DNA of 6,682 nucleotides from Methanoregula sp. (GTDB lineage: Archaea > Halobacteriota > Methanomicrobia > Methanomicrobiales > Methanospirillaceae): contig PMDE01000037.1 of NCBI GenBank assembly GCA_003154335.1, positions 1-6,682 of the forward strand, in the 5' to 3' direction. Under the pieces are notes generated by a model. It worked only from the letters and a program-made list of their open reading frames with translations, was not told the DNA's origin and searched no databases. Position 1 is the stretch's first letter; each line of letters starts with the position of its first letter. A program made the position numbers and the translations under genes. Positions 1 to 5,370 of the stretch are shown piece by piece.

Positions 1-457
1 TGGCCATCAGCACCTTTCGCTTCATCCCCCCGGAAAGCGTGCGATTAAGGGCTCGCGCCTTTTTGCCGAACTTAAGTCTGTCCAGCACCTCGCAGGCCTT
101 TTGCTTCGCTTCGGCATAGTCCAGCCCCCGCCAGAGAAGATAGGAAAACACTGACTGCATGGGAGTCATCCAAGGGATGGGCCGGGCTTCCTGGGGCACA
201 ATGGCGATCCGTTCCCGGATCTGATCCGGGTCCGACATTACGTCAATCCCATTGAGAGTGACGGTTCCTGAGGTAGGCTCAAGGTTGGTGGCCAAGATGC
301 GGATCAGGGTGGTCTTTCCCGAACCATTCCGTCCGATGAGTACGAATACTCCCCGGGTGGGAAGGGTGAAGCTGACAGACTCCAAGGCCGGAACGTGACT
401 CTTCTCATAGATCTTTGTCAGCCTTTTACATACCAGAAACAACGAGTCTGCAGGAAT
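1..457 (-). CDS. ABC transporter ATP-binding protein, C-terminus cut off by window edge
   Basis: This is the first 152 residues or so of an ABC ATPase that energises a membrane transporter. Read on the minus strand, it shows a Walker A motif GRNGSGKTT at about residues 42-50, a Q-loop VPQE near residue 94, and the signature LSGGMKRK at about 141-148. The Walker B aspartate and H-loop lie beyond the window edge. The overall look (LTKIYEKSHVPALESVSF at the N-terminus) fits the ABC-2/drug-export-type ATPases that normally pair with a permease gene, but no permease is visible. No ATG or GTG exists at the start of the frame. A strong Shine-Dalgarno AGGAGGA (464-470) sits six bases before an ATT codon (455-457), and the frame is closed by TAG at 461-463. 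I therefore take ATT as the start; TTG at 440-442 is the alternative but is too far from the Shine-Dalgarno. The family is certain, the substrate unknown. Confidence 0.9.
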   Translation of the reverse strand, partial: MPADSLFLVCKRLTKIYEKSHVPALESVSFTLPTRGVFVLIGRNGSGKTTLIRILATNLEPTSGTVTLNGIDVMSDPDQIRERIAIVPQEARPIPWMTPMQSVFSYLLWRGLDYAEAKQKACEVLDRLKFGKKARALNRTLSGGMKRKVLMA

Positions 458-478
458 GCTCTATCCTCCTAACTGCTC

Positions 479-695
479 CTATTGTCCCTCTCCCGATGCA
501 TCATCGGAAAGGAGAATATATCCATTCTGGAACTGATTTTCGGCATCATTGGCTTTATAGATACTCTTTGCAACTGTCGGGTTGACCTTTTTATTTTCAA
601 CGTCTTGGATATCATAGTTAAATAAGATAATTTTTATGGTGATTTATTTCGATAGATATCTTGTAGATGCCTTCGTAAGAATTAAAATTATGGCA
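479..695 (-). pseudogene. 3' remnant of an unrecognised gene upstream of the ABC ATPase
   Basis: An open frame on the minus strand runs from codon 643 to a TAG at 479-481 and ends in NGYILLSDDASGEGQ. It has no ATG, GTG or TTG start and is closed upstream by TAA at 644-646. A second frame (618-695) reads NSYEGIYKISIEIN and would join the first smoothly if one base were changed in the A/T runs around 618-643. That suggests a frameshifted and 5'-truncated coding remnant. The stop lies 21 bases before the ATT start of the ATPase, a spacing typical of an operon, so the two genes were probably once co-transcribed. I do not recognise the family. Chance open reading is possible because the tract is only about 70 codons long. 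Confidence 0.4.
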
Positions 696-761
696 TTAAT
701 CTAATAGTGACAGCAGAAGAGGGGGGGCATTTTGTAAGGTACCTATAACCCTGTTTTTGAT

Positions 762-782
762 TGGGGGAGACCGGATTTGAAC
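762..782 (-). other. tRNA 3'-end-like segment, possible attachment-site remnant
   Basis: On the minus strand this 21-base stretch begins with a T-loop-like GTTCAAATC, continues with CCGGT as a T-stem 3' half, and ends CTCCCCCA like an acceptor 3' half plus discriminator base. The upstream T-stem partner is poor (ATCAG against CCGGT), and no D-arm or anticodon arm follows, so it is not an intact tRNA. Integrated elements often leave such a tRNA 3' fragment as one attachment site. No integrase is visible here, so this is only a candidate. Confidence 0.25.
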
Positions 783-856
783 TGATTATTCGGGAAATTC
801 CTGGACTTCTTATATCACCGGCCAATTGCTGCGTTAAAGCGTAAAAAATTATTAAA

Positions 857-897
857 TTTTGCCTAAAACAAGCCTAATTCGGTCGCAATTTTTATTA
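857..897 (+). repeat. 41-bp direct repeat, copy 1
   Basis: It matches 3163-3203 at 38 of 41 positions in the same orientation. The core AAAACAAGCC, then AATTCGGTCGC and ATTTTTATTA, is shared, and flanking sequence is unrelated. The AT-rich end resembles an archaeal TATA box. This copy lies 78 bases before the doubtful ORF at 975. It could be a conserved promoter module, a small mobile repeat or a recombination footprint. Confidence 0.7.
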
Positions 898-974
898 AGA
901 TCTACCTATTTTGATGCCAATAAATGCCTTCATCATCAAGGACAGCAGATGAGTTTCAATGTCGAGGGACTAAA

Positions 975-1139
975 ATGACGCAAAAATACCGGTGTGGCGA
1001 GGATTATACAAACATTTTTTCAAGTTTGGGTGATGTGAGGAGTCAGCAGCGAAAACACGGCGGAAGGATTTACGTATGCGAGTTTAAAACTGGGAGGCCA
1101 GCAACAGAACAGGATTGGCGGCCCATTACCGTGAGATGA
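975..1139 (+). CDS. small hypothetical protein (54 aa), doubtful
   Basis: The ATG at 975 is preceded by GAGGG (964-968) at six-base spacing, which is why I prefer it to the ATG at 924 in the same frame. The product is basic, has two cysteines and ends RPATEQDWRPITVR; no domain is recognised. A nine-codon ORF (949-978) has its own AAGGA-like site and ends in TGA overlapping this start (ATGA), the kind of overlap seen in translational coupling. Copy 1 of the 41-bp repeat, with a TATA-like end, lies upstream. Against it: it is short, isolated, and sits in a tract that otherwise shows only repeats and remnants. Confidence 0.25.
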   Translation: MTQKYRCGEDYTNIFSSLGDVRSQQRKHGGRIYVCEFKTGRPATEQDWRPITVR

Positions 1140-1178
1140 GGCGCTGAGATCAGATTTATAAAAAATTATTCTTTCTCC

Positions 1179-1268
1179 GTTCTGTTGCATCTGCGGGACG
1201 TTTAAATAGTCACCATTGATAGGTTACGACGATATCTTATTCGTTTAGTCCCGTTAACGCAACAGCAC
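1179..1268. mobile_element. MITE-like inverted-repeat element A (90 bp)
   Basis: The left end GTTCTGTTGCATCTGCGGG (1179-1197) pairs imperfectly with the right end, which read from the outside is GTGCTGTTGCGTTAACGGG (1250-1268). The inner flanks also show weak symmetry. There is no room for a transposase. The GxTCTGTTGC-type end resembles ends I associate with IS6-like insertion sequences, but that is a resemblance only. The end sequences recur in element B nearby. No target-site duplication is evident. Confidence 0.5.
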
Positions 1269-1419
1269 CCCCAAGACTTTACAGAACCAACAAACGTATC
1301 GAAATTTTCAGTATTGTCAAATGAATGAAGGAGCTGGATAAAATGGCTCTATAGCAACCCTGATCTAAAACAAATTGAACCGACAACCAAAGATCTAAGG
1401 TACATTGTCTCCTTAACTG

Positions 1420-1497
1420 GCTCTGTTGCGTCTGCGGTTGATGATCTATTTCTCATCCTGGTAAAAATTCCACAATCAACCACCAACGCAACAGCAC
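1420..1497. mobile_element. MITE-like inverted-repeat element B (78 bp)
   Basis: The left arm starts GCTCTGTTGCGTCTGCGG (1420 on) and the right arm, read inward on the minus strand from 1497, starts GTGCTGTTGCGTTGGTGG. The 23-base arms match at 18 positions and both end GGTTGAT. The loop of about 32 bases is unrelated to that of element A, while the outer ends are shared. It is a non-autonomous insertion-sequence derivative or a structured intergenic repeat. It lies 54 bases beyond the stop of the flavoprotein gene. Confidence 0.5.
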
Positions 1498-1534
1498 CAC
1501 ATTATGTGAAATTGAAAAACTGCATCCTAACCCA

Positions 1535-1551
1535 TTTTTCTTTTAAAAAAA
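1535..1551 (-). terminator. T-rich terminator after the flavoprotein gene
   Basis: On the minus strand a run of seven T starts directly after the TAA stop (1552-1554), followed by a second T-containing stretch. Oligo-T tracts of this sort end archaeal transcripts without a hairpin. Confidence 0.4.
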
Positions 1552-2130
1552 TTACTTTCGGTTGGTCTTTTTAATGAACCAGGCAATGTTCTCGCCCAGC
1601 TGCTTCATCGTTTTAATTCCTTCCTCGTCCTTCTCGACGTCGCCGGGCTGTAGGCCCTTGGCATTGTTCCAGTAACATGACCCAGCTGAGAACATCCCGC
1701 TGATGCCGAAGTAATGGTTGATCGTATCGACAGCACAAACCGCGCCGGATCTGCGCTCGGCCGCAATACCCGCCCCGACCTTCTGCCGCAAGAGATCACC
1801 GTTTGCCTTTGCCACAAAGAACGACCGGTCCATGAATGCCTTGATCTCCGGGGTGACACCGGCGAAGTAAGTAGAAGTCGCGATGATGATCCCATCCGCA
1901 TCAATCATCTTCCCGATGCATTCGTTGACCATGTCGTTGTCTTGTATGCACTGTCTGTCGTGGTTCTCCACACATTTGAAGCAGGCTATACAGGGATGAA
2001 CTTTCTTCCCCCCGATCTGAACAAGCTCTGTCTTGATCCCGGCCTTCTCAATCTCATCGAGCGTGTGCCGGAGCAGGCGGTACGTATTGCCATCCTTGTG
2101 CGGACTCCCGTTGAATGCAATGATCTTCAT
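1552..2130 (-). CDS. Isf-like flavodoxin-fold iron-sulfur flavoprotein / NADPH-dependent FMN reductase family
   Basis: This is a 192-residue flavodoxin-fold protein, near the usual length for the iron-sulfur flavoprotein (Isf) family. The N-terminal FNGSPHKDGNT (residues 6-16) is the FMN-phosphate loop. Cysteines 47, 50, 53 and 61 form CX2CX2CX7C, the compact motif that holds a 4Fe-4S cluster in methanogen Isf proteins. IIIATSTYFAGVTPEIKAF further on is the second flavin-contact region. The family carries out cytosolic electron transfer and is linked to oxygen or peroxide reduction in Methanosarcina; the partner here is unknown. The ATG at 2130 is chosen because AGGGG lies six bases upstream; TTG at 2145 would place the start over that site. 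It stands alone, with the GNAT gene diverging from it. Confidence 0.9.
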   Translation of the reverse strand: MKIIAFNGSPHKDGNTYRLLRHTLDEIEKAGIKTELVQIGGKKVHPCIACFKCVENHDRQCIQDNDMVNECIGKMIDADGIIIATSTYFAGVTPEIKAFMDRSFFVAKANGDLLRQKVGAGIAAERRSGAVCAVDTINHYFGISGMFSAGSCYWNNAKGLQPGDVEKDEEGIKTMKQLGENIAWFIKKTNRK

Positions 2131-2375
2131 GTGGTTCCCCTGCAAGAGTAAATCTGCAGTATAGTATCGGAAGTTCGGGTAATAATGTAACCAGTTCCCA
2201 GTGACTGAGGTTTATCAGGAAATTTCAGTTATTAAATTTTTTAATAACATCACAATTAACAGTGTGATATTTAAAAAAAAGAGGAAAACAGAAAGAAAAA
2301 ATGAAAAATATTGTCGTGTGTAACACTTGATGACTTCTGACGAACCAGAATTAATGCAACAAGCTCCATGAATAT

Positions 2376-2455
2376 ATGACAATAAAAAAACGACATTCAT
2401 CTCAGCTGCGTCGGACATTACCATCAGACCTTTTAAAGAGCATGACATCGAATTC
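2376..2455 (+). other. out-of-frame 5' end of the GNAT gene with A-tract frameshift
   Basis: Read in the GNAT frame, this stretch gives SDITIRPFKEHDIEF, which is the expected first strand and helix of a GNAT domain and joins directly to the ATG at 2456. No ATG, GTG or TTG lies in that frame before the upstream stop at 2369-2371. The ATG at 2376 is out of frame by one base. An eighth A in the A7 run (2384-2390) would give MTIKKTTFISAASDITIRPF and a 172-residue protein. The lesion may be real, phase-variable or a homopolymer sequencing error. Confidence 0.75.
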
Positions 2456-2893
2456 ATGATATCCCGACAACTGTCCATATATGCATTGGAATATGGATTT
2501 ACCTCTGAAATCTGGAGAACGTACCTGACTGACGGAGTGCACACTTTTGTAAACCAGTTTAATGTTAAAAAAGACTGCATGAACATTCTTGAAAAGAATG
2601 GCGTTTCATCAGGCTGCGTAGCTATTACGCATGTGGATGAGGTGACTGCACAATTACGGTTTTTTTTCCTGGATCCTGGTGTGAGAGGACTAAGTGCAGG
2701 ACGTAAACTCCTTGACAGGGCGATCGATTTTCGCATGGAAAAAAAGTATGATCACGTATTTTTATGGACGTTCAGTACGTTGATGGCTACACGCCATCTG
2801 TATACCGACAAGGGATTTCAGATCACTGAAACGCATGTTAATAATGACTGGAGCAAGTCAATCCTGGAAGAACGCTGGAACCTGGATTTATAA
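2456..2893 (+). CDS. GNAT family N-acetyltransferase (5' part displaced by frameshift)
   Basis: This is an acetyl-CoA-dependent N-acetyltransferase domain. AQLRFFFLDPGVRGLSAGRK (about residues 65-84 from this ATG) gives strand 4 and the acetyl-CoA pyrophosphate loop, here VRGLSAG in place of the usual R/Q-x-x-G-x-G/A. FLWTFSTLMATRHLYTDKGF is the typical strand 5 with the C-terminal Tyr and GF motif. It resembles the GNAT half of MarR-GNAT proteins, but no MarR domain is present. In this ORF the first strand is missing because the coding continues upstream in frame without a start (see 2376-2455), so translation from 2456 would probably give an inactive protein. The substrate is unknown. Confidence 0.8.
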   Translation: MISRQLSIYALEYGFTSEIWRTYLTDGVHTFVNQFNVKKDCMNILEKNGVSSGCVAITHVDEVTAQLRFFFLDPGVRGLSAGRKLLDRAIDFRMEKKYDHVFLWTFSTLMATRHLYTDKGFQITETHVNNDWSKSILEERWNLDL

Positions 2894-2935
2894 TCTTCGA
2901 AATTGGATTTAAAAGCATCAAACGTCCGGGTTTAA

Positions 2936-3106
2936 GTGCTAACCTTATTCATTGTGAATTTTTTTCACCTTATGCAGTTTCAAGGAAAACCCGATATCGG
3001 ATTCGATTGGATCACCATTATCATCTGTGTGCTAGCCGGGCTCCCCGGAACAATACTTCTGATTGTTCTTAGTCTGGTGGGGATCACTCTCTGGAGTGAA
3101 TTTTAA
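2936..3106 (+). pseudogene. 5'-truncated second copy of the BofA-family gene
   Basis: The reading frame gives FIVNFFHLMQF, then GKPDIGFDWITIIIC, then LAGLPG and LIVLSLVGITLWSEF before TAA. This is the second half of the intact BofA-family gene at 3333-3602. The first membrane segment and half of the second are absent. A GTG at 2936, directly after an in-frame TAA, could start a 56-residue product, but no Shine-Dalgarno is visible. Changes relative to the intact copy are mostly substitutions that keep the frame open. Its tail is four residues longer because the codon that is TGA in the intact gene is TGG here. Confidence 0.75.
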
Positions 3107-3158
3107 TAATCATGTTCATGACACTATCCATTCTTGTCACAAAAAAATGAAAATACAT
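2938..3158 (+). repeat. tandem duplication, upstream copy
   Basis: It aligns with 3446-3668 over about 220 bases, roughly 93 percent identical by eye. It covers the 3' half of the BofA-family gene plus about 50 bases of its 3' flank, including TAATAATCATG and TTCTTGTCAC-like stretches. Homology stops abruptly at both ends, 508 bases apart in register. Confidence 0.85.
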
Positions 3159-3162
3159 TGAT

Positions 3163-3203
3163 TTTTGCTTAAAACAAGCCCAATTCGGTCGCTATTTTTA
3201 TTA
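3163..3203 (+). repeat. 41-bp direct repeat, copy 2
   Basis: Partner of 857-897 (38 of 41 identical). It begins four bases after the end of the duplicated BofA-family segment and lies 129 bases before the intact gene. It ends in a TATA-like ATTTTTATTATAAAA. The position suits either a promoter module or a recombination junction. Confidence 0.7.
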
Positions 3204-3300
3204 TAAAAGGCATCTTTTTGTGTCGACTAATGGATTATAATTAATAGTCAATGGACTGGCTTTTGGTTCTACGTTTTTTTTAGTGTACCAAACTAATGAT

Positions 3301-3310
3301 TTTAAATATA
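3301..3310 (+). promoter_or_regulatory. TATA box for the BofA-family gene
   Basis: TTTAAATATA is centred about 28 bases before the ATG at 3333. This is the distance expected between an archaeal TATA box and the transcription start, so the mRNA is probably leaderless or nearly so. No well-spaced Shine-Dalgarno precedes the ATG. Confidence 0.4.
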
Positions 3311-3332
3311 ACGTAACGATATTGAGTGATAT

Positions 3333-3602
3333 ATGACACTGCTCGGCACTGCGATTCTTATCCTGGTCATTATTATTTTTTTAGCGATTGCATTTTTCGT
3401 TGTTAAGAACGTCATGCATCTGGTAATAAACGCGATTATCGGCCTGTTAACATTATTCATTGTGAATTTCTTTCACCTTATGCAGTTTGCAGGAAAACCC
3501 GATATCGGATTCGATTGGATCACCATTATCATCTGTGCGCTAGCCGGGCTCCCCGGAGCAATACTTCTGATTGTTCTTAGTCTGGTGGGGATCAGTCTCT
3601 GA
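3333..3602 (+). CDS. BofA-family small membrane protein
   Basis: An 89-residue, almost wholly hydrophobic protein with membrane segments at about residues 4-26, 28-50 and 64-88. A short polar loop (QFAGKPDIGFD) lies between the last two. The pattern VINAIIGLLTLFIVNFF followed by WITIIICALAGLPGAILLIV matches the BofA family (pro-sigmaK processing inhibitor-like), including the Asn in segment two and the G-x-P-G of segment three. In Bacillus, BofA restrains the SpoIVFB intramembrane protease. Archaea have no sigma K, so the role here is unknown; regulating a site-2-type membrane protease is only a guess. A truncated copy lies upstream. The TGA stop replaces a TGG codon kept in that copy, shortening the tail by four residues. 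Confidence 0.85.
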   Translation: MTLLGTAILILVIIIFLAIAFFVVKNVMHLVINAIIGLLTLFIVNFFHLMQFAGKPDIGFDWITIIICALAGLPGAILLIVLSLVGISL

Positions 3603-3668
3603 AGTGAATTTTAATAATCATGATTCATGACACTATCCAATCTTGTCACAAAAACAACGAAAATACAT
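3446..3668 (+). repeat. tandem duplication, downstream copy
   Basis: Partner of 2938-3158. It starts inside the second membrane segment of the intact gene and ends about 66 bases past its stop, before the Roadblock promoter. The shared 3' flank shows that a genomic segment was duplicated, not just a coding domain. Confidence 0.85.
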
Positions 3669-3696
3669 CAGAGATTTTTATTTTTCTGCCCAAAGT

Positions 3697-3706
3697 ATTA
3701 ATAAAA
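3697..3706 (+). promoter_or_regulatory. TATA-like box for the Roadblock gene
   Basis: ATTAATAAAA lies about 40 bases before the ATG at 3742, which would give a short leader of 10-20 bases. No clear Shine-Dalgarno is seen, which fits a short-leader transcript. Confidence 0.3.
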
Positions 3707-3741
3707 CATGACGAGAAGGATTCAGCTATCAGTGTGGCAAC

Positions 3742-4089
3742 ATGTTAAAATCGTTACTTGAGGAATTTTTAAAAGTCGAAGGAATTTCCGCAGCGGTGGT
3801 TGTTGGCAGAGATGGATTTGTTATAGAAAGTGCGGTTTCCGGAAAAGTCGATCTAGATTCTCTCGGAGCTATGGTTTCCACAGGTCTAGGCACATCAGAG
3901 GTAATGGGCACGACACTTGGAAGAGGAAAGCTGTATCAGATGCTCGTTGAATTGGAAAAAGGTCCGATCCTCCTCTCACCCCTGTCCCCGGATGAATTAA
4001 TTGTGATTGTAGCTGACAGCTCCTCAAATATCGGTAAAATACGATTCGAACTCAAGAAAAACAGAGATCGGATAATCGCTGCGCTTTGA
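3742..4089 (+). CDS. Roadblock/LC7 domain protein
   Basis: A 115-residue single-domain protein of the Roadblock/LC7 (MglB-like) family. These are dimeric cytosolic regulators that in prokaryotes often act on small Ras-like GTPases. The family pattern is clear: LKSLLEEFLKVEGISAAVVV (helix then strand), GRDGFVIE, LGAMVSTGLGTSEVMGTTLG in the central helix, then LLSPLSPDELIVIVAD. Its length is normal for the family. The ATG is the only start, because the frame is closed by TGA at 3709-3711. No MglA-like GTPase gene lies in the window. It converges on the V4R gene, 101 bases apart. Confidence 0.93.
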   Translation: MLKSLLEEFLKVEGISAAVVVGRDGFVIESAVSGKVDLDSLGAMVSTGLGTSEVMGTTLGRGKLYQMLVELEKGPILLSPLSPDELIVIVADSSSNIGKIRFELKKNRDRIIAAL

Positions 4090-4104
4090 TATACCAAAAT
4101 ACTG

Positions 4105-4118
4105 TTCTTCTTTTTTTT
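4105..4118 (+). terminator. T-rich terminator of the Roadblock gene
   Basis: TTCTTCTTTTTTTT begins 15 bases after the TGA stop. It has no hairpin, as is usual for archaeal terminators, and lies between convergent genes. Confidence 0.5.
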
Positions 4119-4166
4119 CATAAATTAGTGATTTATTTTTCAATTATCCGTTTAAGGGGAAAATAT

Positions 4167-4190
4167 AAAAAACGGGAAATTCCTAAAAAA
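4167..4190 (-). terminator. T-rich terminator of the V4R gene
   Basis: On the minus strand two runs of six T (4190-4185 and 4172-4167) follow immediately after the TGA stop at 4191-4193. Together with the plus-strand tract at 4105-4118 they insulate the convergent pair. Confidence 0.45.
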
Positions 4191-5324
4191 TCATATTAGT
4201 GAGGATTTTTCAGGTTTATTGGTAACCAAAAAAACGCAGTTTTCATCGCCTTTTGACCGGCACCTGATCTCTTTTGCCTGCACTCTGATACCAAATGACT
4301 CTTCGATAATTCCCGCAAGAAGCCCGGCGGTGCAGAAGCAAACATTTTTGCCGGTATTGCCAAATGCTTCGGATTCGACTGTATGCGAGAGTATCATCGT
4401 CTTGGTCTTGGCTACCTCGTTCCATTCCGTTTCAATGATGCTAAACCATCCCATCTGCGAATAAAATGCAAACGCCATTTCAGAGAGGATATTGGCTTTG
4501 TCGATCCCCATTTTCCTGTAGTGTCCAACGCTTTCCTTCCCCATATCCATATGTGCACGATAGTTAACCCCTCCCGCCGGCAACTCACCCATGGTCTTTT
4601 TTAAGGAGTTCATCATTGATGTGAAGATAAACCGTGGCATCATGACAACCGGGTCATCGATCAGCTTGATCTTACCTTCAAGAGGTTTGTGCTCGATAAA
4701 TTCCGTTATGGCAGAGTCGCCATTTACAATCGCCCGTGCCTTGAACTTCCAGCTGGATTCAACCTGGTCGGCTACAAACTCGCAGGTATCATCCCCTTTT
4801 GCGTGACACTTTGTCTCAAGACAAAACCAGTTTTTACCGGTAACGGCGCCCAGAACACCTTCAATCCAGCCCTTATGAATGCCACAGACAGGTATGTTCC
4901 AGTCTTTCATGACCTGGGATTCAAAGGTCTGTTTTGCCCGCAGCACGATCCGCTTGTCACTCTGTTCAACGAGCTCGAATGGTGCACCCCAACCCTGCTG
5001 ATGCTGGAGCTTGAAGACGAGCATGAGAAATTCCGCCGGTTTAAGGTTAATTCCCTCCTTTTTTAAGAGATTATTGAGCCCGACCGATCCACTGCCAACA
5101 GAGCGAAAGAGTTTGCGGACTGCCTGCACGGCAAGTTTCCTGCCGAGATTGGCTTCATACATTTCGTAGATTGCTTTTATGAGATAATTCGGGTTGCTTG
5201 CCGTATTGACGCCAAACACCGAATATGAACCGGCGAGGGGATCCAGTTCGATGTAGGAAGTGATGTCTTTTTCCCCTTTGAGAAATGCTTCAAAATCCTC
5301 ACGCCCGATTTTCTTTTTTTCCAT
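4191..5324 (-). CDS. protein with two V4R (4-vinyl reductase) domains
   Basis: A 377-residue cytosolic protein with two tandem V4R domains, a predicted small-molecule-binding fold related to BchJ and to the TRAPP subunit Bet3. Domain one spans about residues 45-190 and domain two about 220-368. Each ends in the hallmark cysteine cluster: C147, C168, then CHAKGDDTCEF (C173, C181), and CFC (C329, C331), then CRSKGDENCVF (C355, C363). Such cysteines may bind metal. No DNA-binding or enzyme domain is attached; the first 40 residues are polar and helical. The start is the ATG at 5324; TTG at 5330 is possible. No Shine-Dalgarno is clear, but a TATA box lies upstream. The damaged PNPOx gene lies 106 bases upstream in the same direction, and the Roadblock gene faces it. 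Confidence 0.92.
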   Translation of the reverse strand: MEKKKIGREDFEAFLKGEKDITSYIELDPLAGSYSVFGVNTASNPNYLIKAIYEMYEANLGRKLAVQAVRKLFRSVGSGSVGLNNLLKKEGINLKPAEFLMLVFKLQHQQGWGAPFELVEQSDKRIVLRAKQTFESQVMKDWNIPVCGIHKGWIEGVLGAVTGKNWFCLETKCHAKGDDTCEFVADQVESSWKFKARAIVNGDSAITEFIEHKPLEGKIKLIDDPVVMMPRFIFTSMMNSLKKTMGELPAGGVNYRAHMDMGKESVGHYRKMGIDKANILSEMAFAFYSQMGWFSIIETEWNEVAKTKTMILSHTVESEAFGNTGKNVCFCTAGLLAGIIEESFGIRVQAKEIRCRSKGDENCVFLVTNKPEKSSLI

Positions 5325-5370
5325 GGGCAAAGCTATGCAGTCCGGTTACTAATGGATTTCGTCTGGAAAT

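Noticed and set aside
790..802. CGGGAAATTCCT shared with about 4173-4184
   Set aside because: A twelve-base match with unrelated flanks is close to what chance allows in a window this size with AT-rich spacers.
762..850. complete tRNA gene on the minus strand
   Set aside because: Only the T-loop and acceptor 3' half are recognisable; there is no D-arm, no anticodon stem and no matching GGGGGAG 5' acceptor half.
924..974. ATG at 924 as the start of the small ORF
   Set aside because: It has no ribosome-binding site, and the added 17 residues look random; the ATG at 975 has GAGGG at good spacing.
1179..1497. CRISPR array
   Set aside because: There are only two units, of different size with different cores; the shared parts are inverted ends, not direct repeats with spacers.
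1714..2151. 145-codon plus-strand ORF
   Set aside because: It is fully antisense to the Isf-like flavoprotein gene, which has clear motifs and a Shine-Dalgarno.
2215..2736. 173-codon minus-strand ORF
   Set aside because: It lies antisense to the GNAT domain and its N-terminal half is the shadow of that gene. The hydrophobic C-terminal part comes from A-rich plus-strand sequence. No start signal.
4689..5066. 125-codon plus-strand ORF and shorter ones at 4219-4806
   Set aside because: All are antisense to the V4R gene, whose domain motifs are unmistakable.
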